DNA of 7,024 nt from JBBSTY01 sp038235385 (lineage in GTDB: Bacteria; Actinomycetota; Acidimicrobiia; Acidimicrobiales; Acidimicrobilacustridaceae): NCBI GenBank assembly GCA_038235385.1, contig JBBSTY010000174.1:1-7024 (forward strand), given 5' to 3'. The position numbers and the translations under genes are program-made. The notes beneath the pieces were generated by a model. It made no database searches. It saw nothing but the letters and a program-made list of their open reading frames with translations, and had not been told where the DNA came from. Below, piece by piece: positions 1 through 5,885 of the stretch. Position 1 is the first letter of the stretch, and the number at the start of each line of letters is the position of its first letter.

Positions 1-1
1 C

Positions 2-175
2 GCCCTCGCCACCGCCATCGCCGGTTGTCCCATCGGCGACGACACGAGGATCTGGGTCGCTGGTGAAGCCGCTGGGATCCACCGCATCCGCCAGCACCTC
101 TTCGACGAACGCGCCATCCCGCGCCGCCGGGCAACCGTCCGTGGGTACTGGAAGGCCGGCCGCGACGGCGACTGA
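2..175 (+). CDS. siderophore-interacting protein (ferric-siderophore reductase), C-terminal fragment
   Basis: Only the last 57 residues are in the window; the gene enters from the left edge in frame 2 and stops at TGA 173-175. The readable end contains WVAGEAAGIHRIRQHL at about residues 17-32 and then RGYWKAG close to the C-terminus. This combination (W-V-A-G-E-A, an arginine-rich helix, then GYW-K-x-G) is the signature end of the SIP/ViuB family. These are cytoplasmic FAD-binding, NAD(P)H-dependent reductases that release iron from imported ferric siderophores. The AGE segment belongs to the NAD(P)H-binding half, whose C-terminus closes over the flavin. The FAD-binding half lies outside the window, so activity cannot be judged. 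The gene converges on the sigma-factor gene and is probably unrelated to it in function. Family call is firm; siderophore specificity is unknown. Confidence 0.85.
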   Translation, partial: ALATAIAGCPIGDDTRIWVAGEAAGIHRIRQHLFDERAIPRRRATVRGYWKAGRDGD

Positions 176-276
176 TCAGGTGCCGGAGCTGCGATCCGAG
201 GCCGGACAGCGAGTGGGCACGCCGACCTGCGCGGGTGCCGGACGGCGGACCGCGGACCGCTCGTGTCAGGTGCCGG
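176..276. repeat. 11 bp direct repeat bounding a convergent gap
   Basis: TCAGGTGCCGG occurs at 176-186, directly after the SIP stop codon, and again at 266-276, where its TCA is the complement of the sigma-factor stop. The copies are exactly 90 bp apart, and both are followed after 5-6 bases by CGATCCG and then a GGC-rich stretch, so similarity extends imperfectly over about 30 bp. The gap also holds a 7 bp tandem repeat, GCGGACC, at 245-258. No convincing terminator hairpin or gene is visible in 176-265. It may be a small tandem duplication of the 3' end of the sigma gene, or a chance match in GC-rich DNA. Confidence 0.35.
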
Positions 277-1273
277 GGTCCACGATCCGCGGCGGAAGAC
301 CGAAGTCGTCGAACAGGTCGGGGTACAGGAAGTTGTGATGGCCGACGATGCGGCCGCCGACGATGTCGATGACCTGGATCGCCCACGGCTCCCAGAGGCC
401 CGGTTCGATGAGGTGGTAGTTGCCGAAGCCGATGCTGCCGTTGACCTCGACCGGTAGCAGGCGGCCGTGCTCGCACACGATGCCCTCGTTGAGGAACCAC
501 GCGGCCAGGTTGTCCGGTCCGACCATCCAGAGGTCGAACGGTGGCATGTCGAGCACGACGTCGTCGCGCAACAGGGTGACCAACGCCGGGATGTCGTAGC
601 GCTCGAAGGCGTCGACGTAGCGGGCCAGCAACGTCTCCTGGCCGGGCGTGACCCGAGCGTCGAGGTCCTCGGTGGCCAGCGATGACATGGTGGCCCGGGC
701 CCGCTGCAACGCGCTGTTGACCGAGGCGACGGTGGTGTCGAGCAGGTCGGCCACCTCGGTGGCCTGCCACTTCAACACCTCGCACAGGATGAGTGCGGAG
801 CGTTGACGCGCCGGCAGGTGCTGGAGGGCCGCGACGAACGCGAGGCGGATCGACTCACGAGCGGCCACCACCTCGGCGGGGTCGCCATCGACGTCGATGA
901 CACGCCCGTCGGGGATGGGCTGCACAAACGTCGTCTCGGGGTGAACCGGGCCGAGGACCGCCTCGGCGTGGTCCTTGGCCGGACCCAGGTCCATCGGTCG
1001 GGCGCGCCGCTGCGGGCTGCGCATCATGTCGATGCAGATGTTGTGGGCGATCCGATACAGCCACGAGCGCACCGATGAGCGACCCTCGAAGCCGTCGAGG
1101 GATCGCCAGGCACGGACCATGGTCTCCTGCACGGCGTCGTCGGCCTCTGAACCCGATCCGAGCATCCGATAGCAGAACCCGGTGAGCTCACGGCGGTGCG
1201 CTTCGAACAGAGGCTCGAGCTCGCCCGGGCTCACGGTCACCAGATCGGTACCACGGTCAGGTCGCGGCGACAT
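266..1273 (-). CDS. ECF-type sigma-70 factor with SnoaL-like C-terminal domain (SigG/SigX5-like)
   Basis: A 335-residue extracytoplasmic-function sigma factor. Region 2 spans about residues 23-82 and shows the FCYRMLG start, the DDAVQETMVRAW core (about 45-56, for core RNA polymerase and -10 binding) and the WLYRIAHNICID end. Region 4 spans about 137-200, with LQHLPARQRSALILCEVL followed by the helix-turn-helix segment EVADLLDTTVASVNSALQRAR, which resembles mycobacterial SigG closely. The extra ~115 C-terminal residues (about 210-325) look like a SnoaL/NTF2-like fold, which in such sigma factors modulates activity in place of a classical anti-sigma factor. No anti-sigma gene is adjacent. I chose ATG at 1271-1273 because family similarity begins about 20 residues later and a TANNNT element lies just upstream. 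The frame stays open to 1501, with another ATG at 1328-1330 (19 residues longer), and GTG codons follow at M+11 and M+13. Target promoters are unknown. Confidence 0.88.
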   Translation of the reverse strand: MSPRPDRGTDLVTVSPGELEPLFEAHRRELTGFCYRMLGSGSEADDAVQETMVRAWRSLDGFEGRSSVRSWLYRIAHNICIDMMRSPQRRARPMDLGPAKDHAEAVLGPVHPETTFVQPIPDGRVIDVDGDPAEVVAARESIRLAFVAALQHLPARQRSALILCEVLKWQATEVADLLDTTVASVNSALQRARATMSSLATEDLDARVTPGQETLLARYVDAFERYDIPALVTLLRDDVVLDMPPFDLWMVGPDNLAAWFLNEGIVCEHGRLLPVEVNGSIGFGNYHLIEPGLWEPWAIQVIDIVGGRIVGHHNFLYPDLFDDFGLPPRIVDPGT

Positions 1274-1280
1274 CGTCGAG

Positions 1281-1286
1281 ACGTTA
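1281..1286 (-). promoter_or_regulatory. candidate -10 element of the sigma-factor gene
   Basis: On the minus strand TAACGT (matching TANNNT) ends 7 bp before the chosen ATG at 1273. A transcript from it would begin at about 1274-1275, giving a leaderless or nearly leaderless mRNA. That fits the lack of a Shine-Dalgarno sequence ahead of this ATG. No clear -35 element or ECF-type GGAAC box is seen at the proper spacing, so autoregulation is not supported. Confidence 0.3.
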
Positions 1287-1325
1287 GCGCCGCAGGTCGT
1301 CGACGCCCAGGTCGTTCGATCCTCC

Positions 1326-1350
1326 GCCATCGAGCCTGGACGCCGATGGC
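1326..1350 (-). terminator. inverted repeat downstream of the P450 gene
   Basis: GCCATCG (1326-1332) pairs with CGATGGC (1344-1350): a perfect 7 bp stem with an 11-base loop, 43 bp beyond the P450 stop codon. No T-run follows on the minus strand. It could be a weak terminator separating the ferredoxin-P450 unit from the sigma gene, or an operator for the sigma gene. Confidence 0.25.
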
Positions 1351-1392
1351 ACCTGGAGCGGCTTCGTTCCCCGGGTGCCGGTTCGCGGTCGA

Positions 1393-2667
1393 TCAGCTCC
1401 CGATGGTCACGGGCAGGACCCGGGGCCCCCGCACCTGGCCGTGCGACCAGGTGACCGCACCGGGATCGGCGAGCGAGAACTCGGGGAACCGGGCGAGCCA
1501 CGCCTCGAGGGCGACCCGGAGCTCGAGGCGGGCGAGGTGCGAGCCGAGGCAGCGATGGATGCCGAGCCCGAACGCCGAGTGCCGGTTCACCTCCCGGTCG
1601 ATGATCACCTTGTCGGCATCGTCGAAGAGGGCCGGATCACGGTTGGCCGCCGGGAAGGAGAGGAGGATCCAGTCCTCGGCCTTCATGGGTGTGTCGTTGA
1701 ACATGAAGTCGTCCTTGACGAGCCGCGCCATCGAGACCGGTGCATAGGCGCGGAGGAACTCCTCCATCGCCGTGGGGAGGAGGTCGGGCTCGTCGACGAG
1801 GCGTTGGCGATCGGACGGGTTCCCCGCCAGATGCCAGATCGACGCCCCGATCGCGCTCCACGTCGTGTCGATGCCGGCTATGAGCAGCAGGGCGATGGTG
1901 CCGGCGACGTGGAACGGATCGAGCTTGGCGCCGTCCATCTCCGCGTCGATGAGGAAGCTGGTGAGGTCGTCGCGCGGGTTGGCGACGTGATCCTGGATCT
2001 GCTCGCTCAGGTACATGAACAGACCCTGCATCGACTCGAAGCGCGTCTCGAGCGGTTCGTTGATCCCCTCGAGCACATCGGCGACGAAGCCACGGAAGAC
2101 GTCGGCGTCGGCGCGGGGGAACCCGAGCATGTCGGCGATGACCCGGACCGGGATGTGCTGCGCGTAGTCCACCGCAGCGTCCACCACGTCCTGTCCTTCG
2201 ACCGCGTCGAGGAGCTCCTCGCAGTACGCCCGGGTGCTCGCCTCGCGCGTGGCGATCTGTTGCGGTGCGAAGGCCGGGAGCAGGAGCCTCCGAGCGCCGT
2301 GGTGGACGGGCGGGTCCGACGAGATGGGCGGCGAGATCCCGAACGGAGCCAACTCGACGGGCGGCCGGTGGTTGCCCAGGACGACCGACCGCGACGTGAA
2401 GTGCTCGGTGTCGTAGGCGATCGCCGAGACGTCCTCGTGGCGCGTCGGGAACCAGGCGCCCCCGTACCGCTCGGTGTGGGCGACCGGGCATCGATCGCGC
2501 AGGTCCTCGATGATCGGGTACGGGTCCGCCGCGTAGACGTCGGACGCGTGATCCCAGTCAGTGGCCCAGTCCGACACCGGGCCTTCCACGACCTCGTTGT
2601 CGACCCCCACGGGGCCCTCGGCGATCGCGGTCTGCACGTCGATGTCGAAGCGGTCGTCGGTGCTCAC
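1393..2667 (-). CDS. cytochrome P450 monooxygenase
   Basis: A 424-residue soluble class I bacterial P450 with all hallmark motifs in place. The C-helix has H-x-x-x-R (about 122-126). The I-helix has AGIDTT (264-269), with the acid-alcohol pair used for oxygen activation. The K-helix ExxR is EFLR (303-306). The haem loop is FGLGIHRCLG (366-375), with Cys373 as thiolate ligand. There is no membrane anchor. Length is normal for the family. The start is a GTG at 2665-2667, overlapping the ferredoxin stop as GTGA and preceded by AGGAGG at 7 bp; the frame is open further upstream but only as a shadow of the ferredoxin gene. The adjacent ferredoxin is the likely electron donor; no ferredoxin reductase is present in the window. 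It probably hydroxylates a lipid, steroid or terpenoid-like compound, but I cannot assign a CYP family or substrate. Confidence 0.95.
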   Translation of the reverse strand: MSTDDRFDIDVQTAIAEGPVGVDNEVVEGPVSDWATDWDHASDVYAADPYPIIEDLRDRCPVAHTERYGGAWFPTRHEDVSAIAYDTEHFTSRSVVLGNHRPPVELAPFGISPPISSDPPVHHGARRLLLPAFAPQQIATREASTRAYCEELLDAVEGQDVVDAAVDYAQHIPVRVIADMLGFPRADADVFRGFVADVLEGINEPLETRFESMQGLFMYLSEQIQDHVANPRDDLTSFLIDAEMDGAKLDPFHVAGTIALLLIAGIDTTWSAIGASIWHLAGNPSDRQRLVDEPDLLPTAMEEFLRAYAPVSMARLVKDDFMFNDTPMKAEDWILLSFPAANRDPALFDDADKVIIDREVNRHSAFGLGIHRCLGSHLARLELRVALEAWLARFPEFSLADPGAVTWSHGQVRGPRVLPVTIGS

Positions 2668-2867
2668 GAGCCGACCTCCTCGAGCTCGATGGCCTGTTCC
2701 GGGCAGTTCTCCACCGCTCGGCGGGCGACGTCCTGCAGCGCAGCGGGCACCACGCCATCGCCGATCTCGACGCCGTTGCCGAGGTCGTCGGGCTCGAAGA
2801 CCTCGGGCGCGAGCGCGTAGCAGCGCCCGTGCCCCTGGCACTTCTCCGGATCGACGTGAACCTTCAT
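2664..2867 (-). CDS. single-cluster ferredoxin (probable [3Fe-4S]) partner of the P450
   Basis: A 67-residue acidic protein carrying C10-x2-H13-x2-C16 near the N-terminus and C55-P56 near the C-terminus. This is the CxxHxxC...CP arrangement of actinobacterial P450-associated ferredoxins. The position that is the second cysteine in a [4Fe-4S] ferredoxin is histidine (13), so only three cysteine ligands remain. A [3Fe-4S] cluster is therefore likely, although His ligation of a fourth iron has been considered for such proteins. The protein is cytoplasmic and expected to pass single electrons from a ferredoxin reductase, encoded elsewhere, to the P450. The ATG at 2865-2867 is preceded by GAGGAG at 7 bp, preferred over an upstream in-frame ATG at 2900, because it gives the canonical MKVHVD start. 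It is the first gene of a two-gene operon with a 4 bp overlap. Confidence 0.93.
   Translation of the reverse strand: MKVHVDPEKCQGHGRCYALAPEVFEPDDLGNGVEIGDGVVPAALQDVARRAVENCPEQAIELEEVGS
2675..2680 (-). promoter_or_regulatory. Shine-Dalgarno sequence of the P450 gene
   Basis: Minus-strand AGGAGG, a perfect anti-SD match, lies 7 bp before the GTG at 2667 and inside the 3' end of the ferredoxin gene. It fixes the P450 start and indicates coupled translation of the two proteins. Confidence 0.8.
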
Positions 2868-2965
2868 GACCTGGCTCCTCGGTGGTGTCGGTGCCGTCAC
2901 CGTAGCGGCGCCAGGCCCGGACCTGGGCCGTGGCGCCCCCGATCACCGCGATCGAGCGCCGGGAC

Positions 2966-2980
2966 CGGGGCCTGGCCCCG
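2966..2980. repeat. 15 bp perfect palindrome, candidate operator
   Basis: CGGGGCC (2966-2972), a central T, and GGCCCCG (2974-2980) form an uninterrupted inverted repeat. It is nested inside GGACCG (2962-2967) and CGGTCC (2991-2996), which also pair. It is centrally placed in the divergent region, so it may be a dimeric regulator site. Being pure GC, a chance origin is possible. Confidence 0.35.
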
Positions 2981-3027
2981 ACGGCTCCCGCGGTCCTCCC
3001 GGTTGGCCGCGGTCGGGGCCGGGCGAG

Positions 3028-3038
3028 GACGTGACGTC
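3028..3038. repeat. GACGTGACGTC palindrome, candidate operator
   Basis: GACGT-G-ACGTC is a perfect 5+1+5 inverted repeat about 84 bp before the dehydrogenase ATG. It contains A/T positions and so stands out from the GC-rich background more than its neighbours. It could be a half-site pair for a transcription factor controlling the dehydrogenase. Confidence 0.35.
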
Positions 3039-3121
3039 GGACCCTGGTGATCTCGCCGGGGTGGGCGTAGGAAGCGGTGGGCGCCTCGGCGTTCGTCCCA
3101 CACCACGCACCAGGAGAACCG

Positions 3122-4357
3122 ATGGACTTCAACCACAGCGAACGGTCACAGGTCGTGACGGAACTGGCCGAGCGCTTCATCAGCGAGCGGGTGCTCCCCA
3201 ACGAGCAGACCTACCGGGACCAACTCGTGCACAGCGACGATTGGACCACCTGGCGCATCCCACCGATCGTCGAGGCGCTCAAGGACGAGGCCAAGGGGCT
3301 CGGCCTCTGGAACCTCTTCCTGCCCGACGAGGAGCACGGCGCCGGGCTCGACAACCGCGACTACGCGCCGGTGGCCGAGGTCACCGGTCGCAGCTTCCTG
3401 GCCCCGGAGGTGTTCAACTGCTCGGCACCCGACACCGGCAACGCAGAGGTGCTCCTCCAGTACGGCTCCGACCTGCAGAAGGAGCAGTGGCTGGTGCCGC
3501 TGCTCGCCGGTGAGATCCGTTCGGGCTTCTCGATGACCGAGCCGGCGGTGGCGTCGAGCGACGCCACCAACATGGCCGCCACCGCCTCGTTGGTCGGCGA
3601 TGAGGTGGTGCTCGACGGGCTGAAGTGGTGGACGAGCGGCGCCGGCGACCCCCGGTGCCGGTTCGTGATCTTCATGGGGGTCACCGATCCCGCCGCCGAT
3701 CGCCACCGGCGTCACTCGATGGTGGTCGTCCCGATGGACACCCCCGGTGTCTCCATCGTGCGGATGCTGCCGGTGCTGGGTCACTTGGGCGAGCCTCACG
3801 GCCACGCCGAGATCCGGTTCGACGACGTGCGCCTCCCGGCCGATCACATCATCGCCGGACCCGGACGAGGCTTCGAGATCGCGCAGGGACGACTCGGCCC
3901 GGGACGGATCCACCACTGCATGCGCGCCATCGGCGCAGCCGAGCGGGCCTTGGAGCGGCTCTGCGAACGGGCCGTCGACCGCCGCGCCTTCGGCCGGCCC
4001 CTCGTCGATCTCGGTGCCAACCGCGACATCATCGCCGAGAGCCGGATGGCGATCGACCAGGCGCGCCTGCTCACCCTGAAGGCGGCGTGGGAGCTCGACA
4101 CCGCCGGGGTCTTCGGCGCCCTGGTGTCCATCTCGGCGATCAAGGCGGTCGCACCCGCCGTGCTCCAGCGCGTCGTCGACGCTGCCATCCAGATCCACGG
4201 AGGCGAGGGCGTGGCCGATCCCGAGCTCACCTACCTCCTGGGCATGGCCCGCGCCCTGCGGATCGCCGACGGACCCGACGAGGTCCATCGGGCCATGGTC
4301 GCCCGCCTCGAGCTGGGCAAGTACCGCGACCCTCGGGCATCCTCGACCGCTCGGTGA
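3122..4357 (+). CDS. acyl-CoA dehydrogenase, ACAD10/ACAD11 type
   Basis: A 411-residue FAD-dependent acyl-CoA dehydrogenase. It has an N-terminal helical domain (about 1-130), a middle beta domain with FSMTEPAVASSDATN (136-150) and KWWTSGAGDPRC (168-179), and a C-terminal helical domain with GRGFEIAQGRLGPGRIHHC (248-266), IHGGEGV (358-364) and ADGPDEVH (382-389). EVFNCSAPDTGN (96-107) and these blocks match the dehydrogenase half of animal ACAD10/11 and bacterial relatives, more than classical MCAD. The residue aligned with the MCAD catalytic Glu (IYEGT loop) is Asp383, as in that subfamily. Start ATG 3122 has AGGAG 5 bp upstream; an earlier in-frame ATG at 3077 adds 15 unrelated residues. 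Expected to act on an acyl-CoA, in this subfamily possibly a branched or 4-hydroxylated chain, passing electrons to ETF. No fused kinase domain is present. It shares a control region with the ferredoxin-P450 pair. Confidence 0.93.
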   Translation: MDFNHSERSQVVTELAERFISERVLPNEQTYRDQLVHSDDWTTWRIPPIVEALKDEAKGLGLWNLFLPDEEHGAGLDNRDYAPVAEVTGRSFLAPEVFNCSAPDTGNAEVLLQYGSDLQKEQWLVPLLAGEIRSGFSMTEPAVASSDATNMAATASLVGDEVVLDGLKWWTSGAGDPRCRFVIFMGVTDPAADRHRRHSMVVVPMDTPGVSIVRMLPVLGHLGEPHGHAEIRFDDVRLPADHIIAGPGRGFEIAQGRLGPGRIHHCMRAIGAAERALERLCERAVDRRAFGRPLVDLGANRDIIAESRMAIDQARLLTLKAAWELDTAGVFGALVSISAIKAVAPAVLQRVVDAAIQIHGGEGVADPELTYLLGMARALRIADGPDEVHRAMVARLELGKYRDPRASSTAR

Positions 4358-4368
4358 TCCCAACCACC

Positions 4369-4389
4369 GGTGCGGGGCGCGCACGCACC
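4369..4389. terminator. hairpin between convergent genes
   Basis: GGTGCG (4369-4374) pairs with CGCACC (4384-4389) around a 9-base loop, giving a 6 bp GC-rich stem in the 39 bp gap between two convergent stops. No T-run follows on either strand. Its position suits a bidirectional terminator of the U-less kind common in actinobacteria. Confidence 0.4.
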
Positions 4390-4396
4390 CGCCGGC

Positions 4397-5635
4397 TCAG
4401 GTCGCGAGCACGCAGCGTGTACCGGAGTAGATCGTGGGGAGGCACTTGTTGCAGTGCACGCAGAGGCTCGCGTCCCGGCGCCGCGTGGCGAACGTGTTGA
4501 CGAGATCGGGCTCACGCAGGAGCGCTCGCGCCATGGCGACGAGCTCGAATCCCTCGGACATGGCCGTCTCGATGGTGGCCAGCTCATTGATGCCGCCGAG
4601 CAGGACGAGGGGCATGTCCAACGCGTCGCGGAACTGCCGTGCGAACGGGAGGAAGAAGGCTTCCTCGAACGGCAGCTCCGGGAAGATGCGCCCACCGAAC
4701 AGGCGCAGCCCGGCACCCACGATCGGGCCCTGCGCGGCGGCGAACTCCCGCATCGGCACGTCGCCTCGGAAGAAGTACATGCCGTTGAGCAACGAGCTCC
4801 CTCCGGTGAGCACGAGCGCATCGACGTGACCGTCGGCTTCGACGAGCTCGGCCATCTGGATGCTCTCGTCGAGCCACAGCCCCTTCTCGACGCCATCGGC
4901 CATGTTGAACTTGGCGAGCACGGCGACCTTGCCGTCGGCCACCCGGCGGACAGCCTCGAGGACCCTCCGGGGATAACGGGTGCGGTTGGCGATGCTGCCG
5001 CCGAGGTCGTCCTTGCGCTTGTTGAGGTTGGGGCTGAGGAAGGAGCTCAGGAGGTAGTTGTGGCCGAGGTGCACCTCGATGGCGTCGAAGCCCGCCTCGA
5101 TCGCCACCCGCGTCGCCCGCTCGAAGTCGGCGACGACCTGATCGAGCTGGGCCGGTGTCGCCGCCCGCACCACACCCATCGCGGGTGCGCTGAACCGGGT
5201 GGAGGGGGCGAGGCTCGGGTGCTTCTTCGACTGGTTCTGGGCGACGTAGCCTGCGTGCCCCAGCTGGGCCGAGACGAGTGCGCCCTCGGCGTGCACCGCA
5301 TCGGTGAGCCGGGTGAGGTCGTCGATGAGCCGCTCGTCGAACACGAGCGTGTGGCTGCTCACGCGCCCACCCATCGACACCGCGCAGTAGGCGACGGTCG
5401 TCATGGCGGCACCGCCGCGCGCCACCGCGACGTGGAAGTCGATCAGCTCCTGGGTGACGGCACCTCGGGGCATCACCCCCTCGAAGGTCGCGGCCTTGAT
5501 GATGTGGTTGCGCAGCTCCAGCGGCCCGAGCCGCAACGGGTCGAACGGTGACACCGCCGAGGCGGGCCCCGTCGGGGCGCGCCTCGTGGAGGACGAACGG
5601 TCGTCGTTCGGTGTGGAAGCCGCGGATCCTGCCAT
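4397..5635 (-). CDS. NADH:flavin oxidoreductase (old yellow enzyme family) with C-terminal Fe-S motif
   Basis: A TIM-barrel FMN oxidoreductase of about 412 residues. Visible blocks, numbered from ATG 5635: FDPLRLGPLELRNHI (31-45), QLGHAGY (124-130), IEVHLGHNYLLSSFLSP (186-202) with His189/His192 in the substrate-anion-binding positions (HxxH, as in YqjM-type members) and Tyr194, NKRKDDLGGS (205-214) with NRTRYP, and the phosphate-binding AMARALLREPDLV (367-379). The end carries Cys392-x2-Cys395-x2-Cys398-x9-Cys408, the cluster motif of 2,4-dienoyl-CoA reductase and trimethylamine dehydrogenase. The protein stops there, lacking the FAD/NAD(P) domain those enzymes carry. A role reducing an enone or unsaturated acyl-CoA is plausible. 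The start is uncertain: in-frame ATGs at 5671, 5686 and 5716 and a GTG at 5554 all lack a strong SD, and the first ~27 residues are low-complexity. Confidence 0.88.
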   Translation of the reverse strand: MAGSAASTPNDDRSSSTRRAPTGPASAVSPFDPLRLGPLELRNHIIKAATFEGVMPRGAVTQELIDFHVAVARGGAAMTTVAYCAVSMGGRVSSHTLVFDERLIDDLTRLTDAVHAEGALVSAQLGHAGYVAQNQSKKHPSLAPSTRFSAPAMGVVRAATPAQLDQVVADFERATRVAIEAGFDAIEVHLGHNYLLSSFLSPNLNKRKDDLGGSIANRTRYPRRVLEAVRRVADGKVAVLAKFNMADGVEKGLWLDESIQMAELVEADGHVDALVLTGGSSLLNGMYFFRGDVPMREFAAAQGPIVGAGLRLFGGRIFPELPFEEAFFLPFARQFRDALDMPLVLLGGINELATIETAMSEGFELVAMARALLREPDLVNTFATRRRDASLCVHCNKCLPTIYSGTRCVLAT

Positions 5636-5885
5636 CGCTCGACCGTACCCGAATCCCGCTCGAGCGGACATCGGCCGCGGCGTCATCGGCGAGCGACGCA
5701 CGCAGGTGATCGACATGGGTCGGCACCGCGCACCGCCACCGACCGCGGACGTGGTGCCCGGCCGACCGAGAAGGTGTACCCCGGGTCACCCACACCCCTC
5801 ATCGGCGACGAGTCGGCCCCGGACGTCGCCGCGTGGATGGCGAGCACCCTCGCCGGCGAGGTCCTCTCGGGAGCGAGCCCCTCGA
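5636..5885. other. intergenic region upstream of the flavin oxidoreductase
   Basis: This 250 bp gap lies between two minus-strand genes and is shorter (170 bp) if the flavoprotein starts at 5716. I see no supported gene in it; open frames here are GC-rich shadows. It must contain the flavoprotein promoter if that gene is not cotranscribed with the kinase-like gene, but no clear -10/-35 pair is evident. Its one distinct structure is the palindrome at 5848-5861. Confidence 0.5.
5848..5861. repeat. 14 bp perfect palindrome
   Basis: CCTCGCC followed directly by GGCGAGG is a perfect, gapless inverted repeat, 25 bp past the stop of the kinase-like gene. As RNA it would give only a short stem, so a protein-binding site for the downstream flavoprotein gene is at least as likely as a terminator. 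Chance cannot be excluded. Confidence 0.3.

Larger units (their letters stand above)
2868..3121. promoter_or_regulatory. divergent promoter/operator region between ferredoxin-P450 and acyl-CoA dehydrogenase
   Basis: This 254 bp stretch, with no supported gene, drives the ferredoxin-P450 pair leftward and the dehydrogenase rightward. Each gene has its own SD: GAGGAG at 2875-2880 on the minus strand and AGGAG at 3112-3116 on the plus strand. A minus-strand TACGGT (2899-2904) is a possible -10 about 30 bp from the ferredoxin ATG. Inverted repeats occur at 2889-2902 (CGGTG-N4-CACCG), 2911-2926 (CCAGG-N6-CCTGG), 2966-2980 and 3028-3038. CCGCGGTC occurs twice at 2988-2995 and 3007-3014. No regulator gene lies beside it. 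Divergent spacing plus palindromes suggests a shared repressor such as a TetR-family protein, but that is inference. Confidence 0.5.

Noticed and set aside
215..240. Possible terminator hairpin between the SIP and sigma genes (GGCAC...GTGCC)
   Set aside because: Only 5 bp of stem with a 14-base loop and no T-run; too weak to list as a terminator.
1375..2820. Long plus-strand open frame (481 codons) opposite the P450 and ferredoxin genes
   Set aside because: It is antisense to two genes with complete family motifs. Its translation is rich in Arg/Val/Asp/Gly with no recognisable domain, which is typical of the complementary frame of high-GC coding DNA.
3146..4384. Minus-strand open frame opposite the acyl-CoA dehydrogenase
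   Set aside because: It covers almost exactly the dehydrogenase gene in the complementary frame and shows no motif; the plus-strand protein matches its family from end to end.
4370..5551. Plus-strand open frame (393 codons) opposite the flavin oxidoreductase
   Set aside because: Composition-driven shadow of the minus-strand gene; no domain, and the OYE motifs on the minus strand are unambiguous.
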